Shown here piece by piece: positions 35,701 through 44,200 of a stretch of 64,000 bases of DNA. The notes beneath the pieces were generated by a model. That model made no database searches and was not told the DNA's origin. It saw only the letters and a list, made by a program, of their open reading frames with translations. Numbering within the stretch: the first letter of the stretch is position 1; each line of letters begins with the position of its first letter. Position numbers and translations under genes: made by a program. This DNA is from Bradyrhizobium sp. CCBAU 051011. Lineage in GTDB: Bacteria; Pseudomonadota; Alphaproteobacteria; Rhizobiales; Xanthobacteraceae. The stretch spans positions 1,778,501-1,842,500 of the forward strand of contig NZ_CP022222.1 in NCBI RefSeq assembly GCF_009930815.1, in the 5' to 3' direction.

Positions 35701-35865
35701 CGAGGCGCCGGGATATTGCGTGGTAACCGTCACCGTCGGCGGAACCACTTGCGGATATTCCGCGACCGGCAGCGTGGTGTAGGCGATCGCGCCAACGATC
35801 ATCAGCACGATCGACAGCACCATCGCAAGAATGGGCTGGTTGATGGAAAGCCGGCCAAGATTCAT
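32713..35865 (-). CDS. RND efflux pump inner-membrane transporter (AcrB/HAE1 family)
   Basis: A 1050-residue proton-driven efflux transporter. It has the first helix INQPILAMVLSIVLMIVGAIAYTTLPV in outline, two large periplasmic porter and docking domains, and twelve helices. The VGIVVDDAIVVVENVERH motif in helix 4 holds the paired aspartates of the proton relay, and the second half repeats the hydrophobic pattern. It works as a trimer with the adaptor encoded just upstream (ATGA overlap) and an outer-membrane channel that is not in this window. Substrates are probably hydrophobic drugs or natural toxins. Confidence 0.93.
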   Translation of the reverse strand: MNLGRLSINQPILAMVLSIVLMIVGAIAYTTLPVAEYPQVVPPTVTVTTQYPGASAQTVSDTVAAPIEQEINGVEDMLYLYSQATSNGQLTITVTFKLGTDLDKAQVLVQNRVAIAQPRLPEEVQRGGVVTRKNSPDILMVVFMLSPDDTFDQLYISNYALLRVRDQLDRLDGVGDIQIFGARDYSMRLWLDPDKVSTLGLTAGEIVAAIRSQNVQIAGGQIAEPPIADRAFSPNLTFTGRLKDPKQFEEIVVKAGADGRIVRLRDVARIELGALAYATNSFMLRKSAVAMLVTQRPGSNALATAKGISDTMEKLKASFPQGLDYNIGYNPTEFIAQSVSELIKTIYEAMALVVLVVVVFLQGWRPAIIPIIAIPVSLVGTFAVMAALGFSINNLTLFGLVLAVGIVVDDAIVVVENVERHLEHGMSRRDAALRTMEEVGSALVSIALVLCAVFVPTAFLGGISGQFFQQFAVTIAVATAISCFCSLTLSPALASQILKPHADKRPPARWNFIARGWNAFAGAFNRGFDRLSHGYARAADFVIRHSVVMLLVYVALIGGAGWLLVTTPQGFIPPQDRGYVIVSVQLPGAASLARTTEVVREIEKRALDTPGIIRVAAFAGFSGATRTQASNAAALFPVFEDPEVRHKKGLSADAIAGELRKRLASIQGAFIVVIPPPAVPGIGTGGGFAMRIQDRQVRGPELLAAATDELVGAARKAQGLTQVFSPFTANTPQLFVDIDRVKAQKLGVPIANINEAIQTYFGSTYVNDFNLFGRTYRVTAQADLPFRKESADLSRLRTRNAAGDMVMLGSLVDFKDISGPDRVARYNLYPASELQGDTLPGTSSATAIDTMKKLAEQTLPTGFGFEWTDLSYQQVTGGQAGLLVFPICVLFVYLVLAAQYGSWSLPFAVILIVPMCLLAATIGVRIMGQDVNILTQIGFVVLVGLAAKNAILIVEFARDIELEGKARLEAVIEACRLRLRPILMTSFAFILGVLPLVISSGSGSEMRQAVGVAVFFGMLGVTLFGLIFTPIFYVIVRNLADGKGKKPVAV

Positions 35866-37076
35866 GTCTTGCCACCGGCCGGCTTGACCTCGGCGGTCTG
35901 CGGGGTGACTTTCGCACCCACGCGCGCCCGCTGCAGGCCGTCGACGATGACGCGGTCTTCAGCTTTTATCCCTTCGCGGATCACGCGCAGGCCTTCATCC
36001 AGCGGCCCAAGCGTCACCGGCTTCGCCTCGACCGTATTGTCGTCCTTGACGACAAAAACGATCTTGCGCGACTGGTCGGTCGCAATCGCGGTATCAGGCA
36101 GCAACAACGCCTCATAAGGCGCACTGCCGATGATCCGAACGCGGCCGAACTGGCCGGGGAGGATCGAAAGATCCTTGTTGGGGATGACAGCGCGGCTGCG
36201 CAGCGTCCCGGTCGAGACATCAAGGCGGTTGTCGAGGAAATCCATCTTGCCGTCGTGCGATGGCTTGGTCTCGCCCGTGAGCGTTACCTGGACCGGGTTC
36301 GGCGTATCACGCGAGCTCGGCCGTTTGCCTTCGAACCAGAGCCGGCTGTTCCTCTGGTAAGTCGCTTCATCGACGTCGAAATAGATGTAGATCGGATCAA
36401 GCGAGACGATCGAGGTCAGCAGCGTGGATCCGCCATCGCTGCCCTGCACGAGGTTGCCGGGCGTGACGAGATGTCGGCTGACGCGGCCGGTGATCGGCGC
36501 CATCACATGGGTGAATTCGATGTTGAGCTTGGCGGCCTTGAGCAATCCTTCGGCCTGCATTTCCGCCGCGCGCGCCGCCTGCAGAGTTTGGCGGCGCTGG
36601 TCGACGATGGAATCCGACACGGCCTGGGTCTGGTTCAACGTCAATGCGCGATCGAGTTCGCGCCTGGCAAGCTCGGCCCTCGCCCGCGCGTCGGACAATT
36701 GGCCGTCGGCCTGCTCGGCGACCGCCTCGAACGGACGGGCGTCGATCACATAAAGCAGATCGCCCGCGCGCACGATGCTACCGTCGCGGAATTCGACACT
36801 GGTCACGAAACCGCCGACGCGGGCGCGAACCTGGACTTCCTGAACCGCCTCGAACCGTCCGGTGAATTCATCCCAATCCGTAACCGTGCGTTTCACCGGT
36901 TGCGACACGGTGACCGTTGGCGGCGCCGCCGCCGGCTGTTGCGCCGCCTTGTCGCCGCAGGCGGACAGCGCCAGCGCGAGCAGCGGGGCCAGCCAACCGA
37001 GGCGACGAAGTGCGGGAATATCAATGTTTGCCGGTGCAGCCGGACTTTCCAATTGCTCGGTCGTGCTCAATCCCAT
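35862..37076 (-). CDS. RND efflux periplasmic adaptor lipoprotein
   Basis: About 404 residues from ATG 37076, which has AGGAG just upstream. In-frame starts at 37121 (ATG) and 37145 (GTG) would add leader residues. The hydrophobic leader ends at a lipobox, LALSACGDK, so Cys is lipidated. Then come the barrel-sandwich half (VRARVGGFVTSVEFRDGSIVRAGDLLYVID in outline), a helical hairpin (about 120-190), the second lipoyl half (APITGRVSRHLVTPGN) and beta-barrel domains. It links the pump to an outer-membrane channel. No regulator gene adjoins the pair. Confidence 0.9.
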   Translation of the reverse strand: MGLSTTEQLESPAAPANIDIPALRRLGWLAPLLALALSACGDKAAQQPAAAPPTVTVSQPVKRTVTDWDEFTGRFEAVQEVQVRARVGGFVTSVEFRDGSIVRAGDLLYVIDARPFEAVAEQADGQLSDARARAELARRELDRALTLNQTQAVSDSIVDQRRQTLQAARAAEMQAEGLLKAAKLNIEFTHVMAPITGRVSRHLVTPGNLVQGSDGGSTLLTSIVSLDPIYIYFDVDEATYQRNSRLWFEGKRPSSRDTPNPVQVTLTGETKPSHDGKMDFLDNRLDVSTGTLRSRAVIPNKDLSILPGQFGRVRIIGSAPYEALLLPDTAIATDQSRKIVFVVKDDNTVEAKPVTLGPLDEGLRVIREGIKAEDRVIVDGLQRARVGAKVTPQTAEVKPAGGKT

Positions 37077-37145
37077 CTCTCCTGCACTCACAACATCCTG
37101 ATCGATGGAAGCGGCTGCCATGGAACCTTGAAGGGCGGAGGCCAC

Positions 37146-37588
37146 AGATGTGATCAGTTCCCAGTCTCGTCAAGAACCCGGCCGGATCAAGCACAATCGT
37201 TATGCACCCGCATAGCCAACGCCTGCGCCACGCGTATTTCAGGCTTTCCGCACTGCGATGAGGGCGGGATCCGCCGCGACGAGGGCCCAGCTAATCGCCG
37301 CCTGATGACGAAAACGTGACGCCACACGAAGGCGTCTTGCCGCCCTGCCGCCCTCTCGTCATTCCGAGGACGCGGGCTCCGGAATGGCGGGGATGCTCAA
37401 TCATAGGATGATTTTCGCTTCGCGATATTCATTGCCATGGGTACCGGTGTCGATGGGTATCGCTGCGCTCCACCCATCCTACGAGACCTTCCCGAGCATC
37501 ATCTTCGGGCATGACGCCGCGAATTTCCTCCGCTAACCTTGTGGCAAGGCCCGCGACAAGGGCCAGAAAATGTCCGGGGAGGACAAGG
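37146..37588. other. Intergenic region with two degraded palindromic repeats
   Basis: No gene is supported in this 443-base stretch. It contains a short CGTCATTCCGAGG...CTCCGGAATGGCG repeat (37358-37390). It also has the right arm of another family, GATGGGTATCGCTGCGCTCCACCCATCCTAC without its partner intact (37452-37482; a worn left arm, ATAGGATG...GCGAAGCG..., starts near 37404). Its left end must hold the RND operon promoter on the minus strand. Confidence 0.6.
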
Positions 37589-38743
37589 GTGCACCGAGGG
37601 CGTGTCGTGTTCGGCGCGATGGACGAGGTCGTGTTCGGGCGGCCGGCGTCCGAGGCGCTCGTCGAGCAGTTGAACCGGCTCGGCGCTACACGCACCTTTC
37701 TGATGGTCAGCGGCACCCTCAACCGCCAAACCGATGAAATCGAGAACATCCGCCGCGCGCTGGGACCACGCTGCGCCGGTACCTTCGACGCGATGCCGCC
37801 GCATACGCCCCGCTCGGCCGTCATTGCCGCCACCGAACAAGCCCGCGCCGCGAATGCCGATCTCATCGTCACCATCGGCGGCGGCTCCATCACCGACGGC
37901 GCCAAGGCAGTGCAGCTTTGCCTCGCCAACGATGTCCGCAAGCCTGAAGACATCGACCGGATCAAGGCGGGGCGCGGCGGTTCGCCGCAACTGGCAGCGC
38001 CGACCGTGCGCCAGATCAGCGTGCCGACGACGATTGCCGGCGGCGAGTTCTCCGCTACCGCCGGCGTCACCAATGAGAAGACGAGGGTCAAGGAAGGGCT
38101 GCGTCATCCGCTGATCATGCCGCGCGCGGTGATCCTCGATCCCTGGCTCAGCCTGCACACGCCGGAATGGCTGTGGCTCTCGACCGGCATCCGCGCCGTC
38201 GACCATTGCGTCGAAGGTATCTGTTCGCGCGAGGCGCATCCTTACGGCGACGCGCAGGCGCTGAAGGGCCTGTCGATGCTGGCGCAGGCGCTGCCGCGGG
38301 TAAAGGCCGATGCCAAAGACCTCGATGCACGAATGGATTGCCAGATCGGCACCTGGCTTTCGACCGGACCGCTGGCCTCCGGCGTGCCGATGGGCGCCAG
38401 CCACGGCATCGGCTACGTCCTCGGCGCCGAGTTCGGCGTACCGCACGGCTACACTTCCTGCGTGATGCTGCCGGCGGTGATGCGCTGGAACAAGACGGTC
38501 AATGCCGAGCGCCAGGCGCTGGTCGCTGGCGCCATGGGGCACCCGAACGAGGACGCCGGCGGCGTGCTCGACCGCTTCATTCGCAGCCTCGGCATGCCGC
38601 GCAGCCTGCGCGAGGTCAAAGTCGGCTCCGAGCATTTCGACCGTATCGCGCAGGCCGCGATGGCGACGCCCTGGGTGCCGCGCAACCCGCGCAAGATCGA
38701 GGGACCGGCGCAGGTGCGCGAGATCCTGGACATGGCCGCGTAA
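37589..38743 (+). CDS. Iron-containing alcohol dehydrogenase family, maleylacetate-reductase-like
   Basis: A 384-residue protein starting at GTG 37589, behind GGGGAGG. The N-terminal Rossmann domain has VTIGGGSITDGAKAV for NAD(P)H binding. The helical C-terminal domain carries His206, His272 (GASHGIGY) and His286 (GVPHGY), three of the usual metal ligands. The fourth, Asp in the GxD motif of true iron alcohol dehydrogenases, is Arg202 here; maleylacetate reductases also lack that Asp. It probably reduces an aldehyde or keto acid with NAD(P)H. It is followed 17 bases later by an acyl-CoA ligase. Confidence 0.8.
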   Translation: MHRGRVVFGAMDEVVFGRPASEALVEQLNRLGATRTFLMVSGTLNRQTDEIENIRRALGPRCAGTFDAMPPHTPRSAVIAATEQARAANADLIVTIGGGSITDGAKAVQLCLANDVRKPEDIDRIKAGRGGSPQLAAPTVRQISVPTTIAGGEFSATAGVTNEKTRVKEGLRHPLIMPRAVILDPWLSLHTPEWLWLSTGIRAVDHCVEGICSREAHPYGDAQALKGLSMLAQALPRVKADAKDLDARMDCQIGTWLSTGPLASGVPMGASHGIGYVLGAEFGVPHGYTSCVMLPAVMRWNKTVNAERQALVAGAMGHPNEDAGGVLDRFIRSLGMPRSLREVKVGSEHFDRIAQAAMATPWVPRNPRKIEGPAQVREILDMAA

Positions 38744-38760
38744 GGAGACCAAAGCCCAAC

Positions 38761-40311
38761 ATGTACACCGGCAAGCACGTTCATCTTCGTCCGCTTCAGC
38801 CCGCCTTCATCATGGCGTCTTCGGGCGAAACCGTCACCTATCGCGAACTGGATGCCCGCTCCAACCGGCTAGCGCATCTGTTTCGCAAGTGTGGTCTGAA
38901 GCGGCTCGATCACTATTCGATCTTCATGGAGAACAACAGCCGCTATCTCGAAGCCTGCGGCGCCGGCGAGCGCTCGGGCCTCTATTATACCTGCGTAAAT
39001 TCCTACCTGACGGCGGGCGAGCTCACCTACATCCTGACCAACAGCCAATCGCGCATCCTTATCACGTCGAAGGAAAAACTCGATGTGGCGCGCGAGGCGT
39101 TGAAGGAATGCTCCCAGGTCGAACTCTGCATCGTCGCCGATGGCGCGGGCGAAAGCGATCGCATTGTCGGCCTGCAAGAAGTAACGGCAGATATGCCGCA
39201 CACACCGATCGCCGACGAGTGTATCGGCACCGCGATGCTTTATTCCTCCGGCACCACCGGCCGCCCGAAGGGGATTCTACGTCCGCTGCCGGAACTGCCG
39301 GCCGATCAGCAATTGCCGCTGTTCGATTTCCTGGTGAAGATCTGGCAGTACCGCGAGGGCATGATCTATCTGTCGCCCGCGCCGCTCTACCACTCAGCGC
39401 CGCAGGCCGCCGTCAACCTCACGATCAAGATGGGCGGCACCGCCATCATCATGGAACGGTTCGATCCCGAACATTATCTCGAACTGGTTCCGAAATGGGG
39501 CGTCACGCATACCCAGCTCGTGCCGACGATGTTCTCGCGCATGCTGAAACTGCCGGAGGAGGTGCGGACGCGCTACGACCTCTCATCCCTTGAAATCGCG
39601 ATCCATGCCGCGGCGCCTTGCCCTGCGGCGGTGAAGGACGACATCATCAAATGGTGGGGACCGATCATCCATGAATATTACGGCGCCACCGAGGGTCTCG
39701 GCTTCACCTCCTGCGACAGCGAGCAATGGCTGGCCCATCGCGGTACCGTCGGCAAGGTGCTGCTCGGCGAGCTGCATATTCTCGACGAGAACATGAATGA
39801 GTGCCCGGTCGGCACACCAGGCACGGTGTGGTTCAAGACCGCCACGCCCTTCGAATATTTCAACGATCCGGCCAGGACCCAGGAGGCCCGCTCGGCCGAC
39901 GGCAGCATGAGCACGGTCGGCGACGTCGGTTATGTCGATGATGACGGCTATCTCTATCTGACCGACCGCGCGACCTTCATGATCATCTCCGGCGGCGTGA
40001 ATATCTATCCGCAGGAATGCGAGAACCTTCTGATCACCCATCCCAAGATCGCCGATGCCGCGGTGTTCGGCGTGCCCAATCCGGATCTCGGCGAGGAGGT
40101 GAAGGCCGTGGTGCAGCCGATGCCGGGCATTTCGCCGGGGCAGGAACTGGCCGACGAGTTGATCGCCTTCTGCAGGCAGTCGCTGTCGCGCCAGAAGGTG
40201 CCGCGCTCGATCGACTTCGAGGCGGAATTGCCGCGGCTTCCGACCGGCAAGCTCTACAAGAGGCTGTTGCGCGACCGCTATTGGGGCAACAAGACCTCGC
40301 GGATCGTCTGA
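38761..40311 (+). CDS. AMP-dependent acyl-CoA synthetase/ligase
   Basis: A 516-residue adenylating enzyme. The P-loop-like YSSGTTGRPKG starts at Tyr161, HEYYGATEG is the second core motif, and ISGGVNIYPQECENLL with PTGKLYKR near the C terminus supplies the hinge and catalytic lysine. It activates a carboxylic acid to its acyl-CoA via an acyl-AMP. AAGGAGA lies upstream of ATG 38761. The position between a dehydrogenase and a peptide-type importer suggests activation of an imported substrate. Substrate is unknown. Confidence 0.88.
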   Translation: MYTGKHVHLRPLQPAFIMASSGETVTYRELDARSNRLAHLFRKCGLKRLDHYSIFMENNSRYLEACGAGERSGLYYTCVNSYLTAGELTYILTNSQSRILITSKEKLDVAREALKECSQVELCIVADGAGESDRIVGLQEVTADMPHTPIADECIGTAMLYSSGTTGRPKGILRPLPELPADQQLPLFDFLVKIWQYREGMIYLSPAPLYHSAPQAAVNLTIKMGGTAIIMERFDPEHYLELVPKWGVTHTQLVPTMFSRMLKLPEEVRTRYDLSSLEIAIHAAAPCPAAVKDDIIKWWGPIIHEYYGATEGLGFTSCDSEQWLAHRGTVGKVLLGELHILDENMNECPVGTPGTVWFKTATPFEYFNDPARTQEARSADGSMSTVGDVGYVDDDGYLYLTDRATFMIISGGVNIYPQECENLLITHPKIADAAVFGVPNPDLGEEVKAVVQPMPGISPGQELADELIAFCRQSLSRQKVPRSIDFEAELPRLPTGKLYKRLLRDRYWGNKTSRIV

Positions 40312-40597
40312 AGTTGCGACGATGTGAGATGGTGAAGCCGAACACGACGTCGCAATGCCCGGTGGGTGCGGTGCATCATCGGGTGAGGCATTTTGGCGCG
40401 AGCCGCGAGCGGCTGCACCGCAACGAACTTGCCGGTTTCGCAGAAAATGGGCCGGGCGGCGCACGCGTTCCGCCACACGGATTTCGATTACGTCGAATTA
40501 CCAACTTCAGCACGGACTTGCCCGGTTGCCCGGACGGATCGTCATGCTATCGTCCCATGCAATCGGCCAGTCGAGACCGAATGATGTGGAGGGAATC

Positions 40598-42190
40598 ATG
40601 CGGAGCGTTCATGCGCTTGCCGCCGCGGCGGTGTTATTGCTGCCGGCTTACGACCTTGCCTCGGCGGAGCCGAAACAGGGCGGCATCCTCCGGGTCTATC
40701 ACCGCGACAGCCCGGGCAGCGCCTCGATCCATGAAGGCGCGACCTATTCGATCAACGTTCCCTTCATGCCGGTCTTCAACAACCTCGTCATGTTCAAGCA
40801 GGACGTGGCGCAGAACAGCGTGGAGTCGATCGTTCCCGATCTCGCCGAGAGCTGGGCCTGGAGCAGCGACAACAAGAAACTGACCTTCAAGCTGAAACAG
40901 GGCGTCAAATGGCACGACGGAAAGCCGTTCACGTCGGCCGACGTCAAATGCACCTTCGATATGCTGATGGGCAAATCGCAGCAGAAGTTCCGGCAGAACC
41001 CGCGAAAGTCCTGGTACGACCAGGTCAACGAGGTGACCGTCAACGGTGATTTCGAGGCGTCGTTCGAACTGAAGCGGCCGCAGCCGGCGCTGATTTCGCT
41101 GCTCGCGTCCGGCTACACGCCGGTGTATCCCTGCCACGTCTCGCCCGCCGATATGCGCACCAAGCCGGTTGGCACCGGCCCGTTCAAGTTCGTCGAGTTC
41201 AAGGCCAACGAGTCGATCAAGCTCACCAAGAATCCCGACTATTTCAAGAAGGGCCTGCCGCATCTCGACGGCATGGAATTCACCATCATCCCGAACCGCT
41301 CGACGGCGATTCTCGGATTCGTTTCCGGCAAATTCGACATGACCTTCCCGACCGAAGTGTCGATACCGCTGCTGAAGGAGGTCAAGGCGCAGGCGCCGAA
41401 CGCGGTCTGCGTGGTCGAGCCGATCAACGTCTCCACCAACATCATCGTCAACTCCTCCTCCCCACCATTCGACAATCTCGACATCAGGCGCGCGCTGGCG
41501 CTGGCGCTGGATCGCAAGGCGTTCATCCAGATCATGTTCGAGGGGCAGGCCGATATCGGCGGCACCATGTTGCCGGCGCCGGGCGGCCTGTGGGCGATGC
41601 CGAAGGACATGATGGAATCGATTCCCGGCTACGGCCCCGACATCAACGCCAACCGCGAAGAGGCGCGCAAGCTGATGCAGAAGGCCGGCTACGGCCCGGA
41701 CAAGCGCCTCGCCGTCAAGGTCGCCACCCGCAACATTCCGATCTACCGCGACCCTGCCGTCATCCTGATCGACCAGATGAAGAACATCTATATCGATGGC
41801 GAGCTTGACGTCGTCGACACCGCGCAATGGTTCCCGAAAGTCGCACGCAAGGATTACTCGCTCGGCCTCAACCTCACCGGCAACGCCGTCGACGATCCCG
41901 ACCAGTCGTTCTACGAGAACTATTCCTGCGGATCGGAGCGCAACTACACCAACTACTGCAACAAGGAGATCGAGAAGCTGTTCGACCAGCAGTCGGCCGA
42001 GACCGACAAGGAGAAGCGGAAGAAGCTGGTCTGGGAGATCGACAAGAAGTTGCAGGAGGACGTGGCGCGGCCGATCATCTTCCACGGCCGTACCGGGACG
42101 TGCTGGAATCCCTACGTCAAGGGCATCACCGTGATGGTGAACAGCTCCTATAACGGCTATCGTTACGAAGACGTCTGGATGGACAAGTAA
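40598..42190 (+). CDS. Oligopeptide/dipeptide-type ABC substrate-binding protein
   Basis: A 530-residue extracytoplasmic binding protein of the SBP_bac_5 family, with signal peptide residues 1-25 (DLASAEP). Family marks include LAESWAWSSDNKKLTFKLKQGVKWHDGKPFTSADV in outline and the repeated NRSTAILGF and RRALALALDRKAF segments. It binds peptides or other oligomers, sometimes opines, glutathione or sugars, for the importer that follows. GGAGGGA lies six bases before ATG 40598. The 286 bases upstream hold no gene. A composite hairpin repeat separates it from the permease genes. Confidence 0.9.
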   Translation: MRSVHALAAAAVLLLPAYDLASAEPKQGGILRVYHRDSPGSASIHEGATYSINVPFMPVFNNLVMFKQDVAQNSVESIVPDLAESWAWSSDNKKLTFKLKQGVKWHDGKPFTSADVKCTFDMLMGKSQQKFRQNPRKSWYDQVNEVTVNGDFEASFELKRPQPALISLLASGYTPVYPCHVSPADMRTKPVGTGPFKFVEFKANESIKLTKNPDYFKKGLPHLDGMEFTIIPNRSTAILGFVSGKFDMTFPTEVSIPLLKEVKAQAPNAVCVVEPINVSTNIIVNSSSPPFDNLDIRRALALALDRKAFIQIMFEGQADIGGTMLPAPGGLWAMPKDMMESIPGYGPDINANREEARKLMQKAGYGPDKRLAVKVATRNIPIYRDPAVILIDQMKNIYIDGELDVVDTAQWFPKVARKDYSLGLNLTGNAVDDPDQSFYENYSCGSERNYTNYCNKEIEKLFDQQSAETDKEKRKKLVWEIDKKLQEDVARPIIFHGRTGTCWNPYVKGITVMVNSSYNGYRYEDVWMDK

Positions 42191-42204
42191 TGTCCAGCCG
42201 CGAT

Positions 42205-42329
42205 AGCGTTTTCGAGCGAAAGCCTGCCCCGGACGTGATCCGGGGCGCATCCCGGTTCACGTGAAAAAAACGCATCAAAGCAAGAAGCGAGAGCCCGGTT
42301 CTGATTCTTCAGAACCGAAGGGGCTCCAG
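42205..42329. repeat. Composite two-hairpin repeat inside the oligopeptide importer operon
   Basis: The first hairpin has arms AGCGTTTTC and GAAAAAAACGC around CCCCGGACGTGATCCGGGG. The second pairs GAGCCCGGTTCTGA with TCAGAACCGAAGGGGCTC. The same two-part design in reverse orientation is at 60030-60131, and one half is at 23002-23072. Confidence 0.8.
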
Positions 42330-42354
42330 CCGATGGGTCAGGGAGAGTAGCCGG

Positions 42355-43302
42355 GTGTTTGCTTACATCGTGCGACGCCTCGCCTTGATGCTCGTGACCC
42401 TGGTCGGGATCTCGATCATCATCTTCGTCCTGCTGCGCGTCGTTCCCGGCAACATCGTCGACATCCTGTTCGATGCCGCCGGCTTCGTCGATCCGACCGA
42501 CAAGGCCAACCTGGAAAAGGAACTCGGCCTCAACCTGCCGATCTACCAGCAATATCTGAACTGGATCGGCGGGTTGCTGCACGGCGATCTCGGCTATTCC
42601 TATGTGTCGGAAAAACCGGCGCTGCAGGAAATCCTGCCGCGCATTCCGATCACCGCACGGCTGGCGGCGCTGGCGCTGTTGTTCTCGGCTTCAATCGGCA
42701 TTCCGTTGGGCGTGTTGAGCGCCGTCCATCAGGGTTCAAAACTTGATTATACGCTCCGCGTCGTCAGCCTGAGCGGCCTGTCGTTGCCCTCGTTCTGGCT
42801 TGGCCTGTTGATCCTGATGGCGTCGGTCTCGCTGTTCGGCAGCATGCCGATCTACAATCCGAATCCGAAAACCTGGACGGAAGCATTCGCGATCTACGCC
42901 GTCCCGGCGATGGCGGTCGGCTTTCGCAGCGCCGCACTGACCATGCGCATCACGCGCTCTTCGATGCTGGAAATCTTGCGGCAGGATTACATCCGCACCG
43001 CGCGCGCCAAGGGCGCTTCCGAGACATCCGTCAATTATCGCCACGCGCTGAAGAACGCCATTTTGCCCGTCATCACCGTGATCGGAATCGAGGCCGCGTT
43101 CCTGATCGGCGGGCTGATCGTCACCGAAACCGTGTTCAATATCCCCGGCGTCGCCCGCTTCCTGGTCGAGGCGCTGCGCTGGCGCGATTATCCGATCGTC
43201 CAGAACCTCGTGATGCTGATCGCCGTGGTCGTGGTGGTCGCAAACTTCACCGTCGACATGCTTTACGCCGCGATCGACCCGCGCATCCGGTATGGGGACT
43301 AG
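42355..43302 (+). CDS. Oligopeptide/dipeptide ABC permease (DppB-like)
   Basis: A 315-residue membrane protein from GTG 42355 behind GGGAGAG. It starts with the family signature YIVRRLALMLVTLVGISIIIFVLLRVVPG in outline and has six helices. The EAA loop ILRQDYIRTARAKGASETSVNYRHALKNA contacts the ATPase. Together with the next gene it forms the membrane pore of the importer. Its stop lies beyond the next start, a short overlap that implies coupling. Confidence 0.92.
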   Translation: MFAYIVRRLALMLVTLVGISIIIFVLLRVVPGNIVDILFDAAGFVDPTDKANLEKELGLNLPIYQQYLNWIGGLLHGDLGYSYVSEKPALQEILPRIPITARLAALALLFSASIGIPLGVLSAVHQGSKLDYTLRVVSLSGLSLPSFWLGLLILMASVSLFGSMPIYNPNPKTWTEAFAIYAVPAMAVGFRSAALTMRITRSSMLEILRQDYIRTARAKGASETSVNYRHALKNAILPVITVIGIEAAFLIGGLIVTETVFNIPGVARFLVEALRWRDYPIVQNLVMLIAVVVVVANFTVDMLYAAIDPRIRYGD

Positions 43303-44200
43303 CCGCGTGACCACGATCAATTTCGACAACGAACTGAGGCGAGCCGGCGCGCATTCCACGCATGGCTGGCGCCGGCTATTGTTCCTGGCGCAGCGCTATA
43401 TGCTCGGCACAATCGGCCTCGTCATCATGGTGCTGTTCGTCTGGATGGCGATATCGGCCGACCTGATCTGCCGCTTCAGCCCGCTCAGCGTCGATTCCGC
43501 GCACCGGCTGGCGCCGCCCGACGCCGTGCATTGGATGGGCACCGATTCATTCGGCCGCGACGTCTGGAGCCGGATCGTGCACGGCGCGCGCATCTCGCTC
43601 GCCGTCGGCATCGGCGCTACCGCGCTGGGATCCTCGATCGGCGTCATCGTCGGCCTCGCATCGGGCTACCTGTCGGGCTGGGTCGATCTGCTGTTCCAGC
43701 GCGTCACCGACATTTTGCAGGCTCTGCCGCTTCTGGTGCTGGCGCTGGTGATGACGGCGGCGCTCGGGCCGTCGCTGCCGAACGTGATTATCGCCATTGC
43801 GATCCCGCTGATCCCGACGGTCGCCCGCGTGATCCGCGCCAATACACTGGCGCTGCGCGAACTGCCTTTTGTCGAAGCCGCCAAATCGATCGGCATGAGC
43901 GAAACGCGTATCGCGCTGCGTCATGTGCTGCCCAACACGCTGGCTCCGTTGATCGTGCTGGCGACCGCGCAGCTCGGCTCCACCATTCTCACCGAAGCCT
44001 CGCTGTCGTTCCTCGGCCTCGGCATTCCCGAGCCCTATCCGTCCTGGGGCCGCATGCTGTCGGAATCGGCCGCCGAATATGTTCGCACCGCGCCGTGGCT
44101 GGTGATCTTCCCGGGGGTAGCCATCTCCCTTGCCGTGTTCGGCACCAATCTGTTCGGCGATGCGCTGCGCGACATCCTCGACCCGAGGCAACGCGGCTGA
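43292..44200 (+). CDS. Oligopeptide/dipeptide ABC permease (DppC-like)
   Basis: A 302-residue protein, the second permease. An N-terminal helix (YMLGTIGLVIMVLFVWMAI) precedes the HWMGTDSFGRDVWSRIVHGARISL motif typical of DppC. The EAA loop is ELPFVEAAKSIGMSETRIALRHVLPN. It has five to six membrane segments. It starts within the 3' end of the previous gene; GTG 43307 is an alternative start. The stop shares one base with the next ATG. Confidence 0.92.
   Translation: MGTSRVTTINFDNELRRAGAHSTHGWRRLLFLAQRYMLGTIGLVIMVLFVWMAISADLICRFSPLSVDSAHRLAPPDAVHWMGTDSFGRDVWSRIVHGARISLAVGIGATALGSSIGVIVGLASGYLSGWVDLLFQRVTDILQALPLLVLALVMTAALGPSLPNVIIAIAIPLIPTVARVIRANTLALRELPFVEAAKSIGMSETRIALRHVLPNTLAPLIVLATAQLGSTILTEASLSFLGLGIPEPYPSWGRMLSESAAEYVRTAPWLVIFPGVAISLAVFGTNLFGDALRDILDPRQRG

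Noticed and set aside
40634..42250. Minus-strand frame opposite the oligopeptide binding protein
   Set aside because: It is an Arg/Asp/His-rich shadow without a ribosome-binding site or domain pattern.
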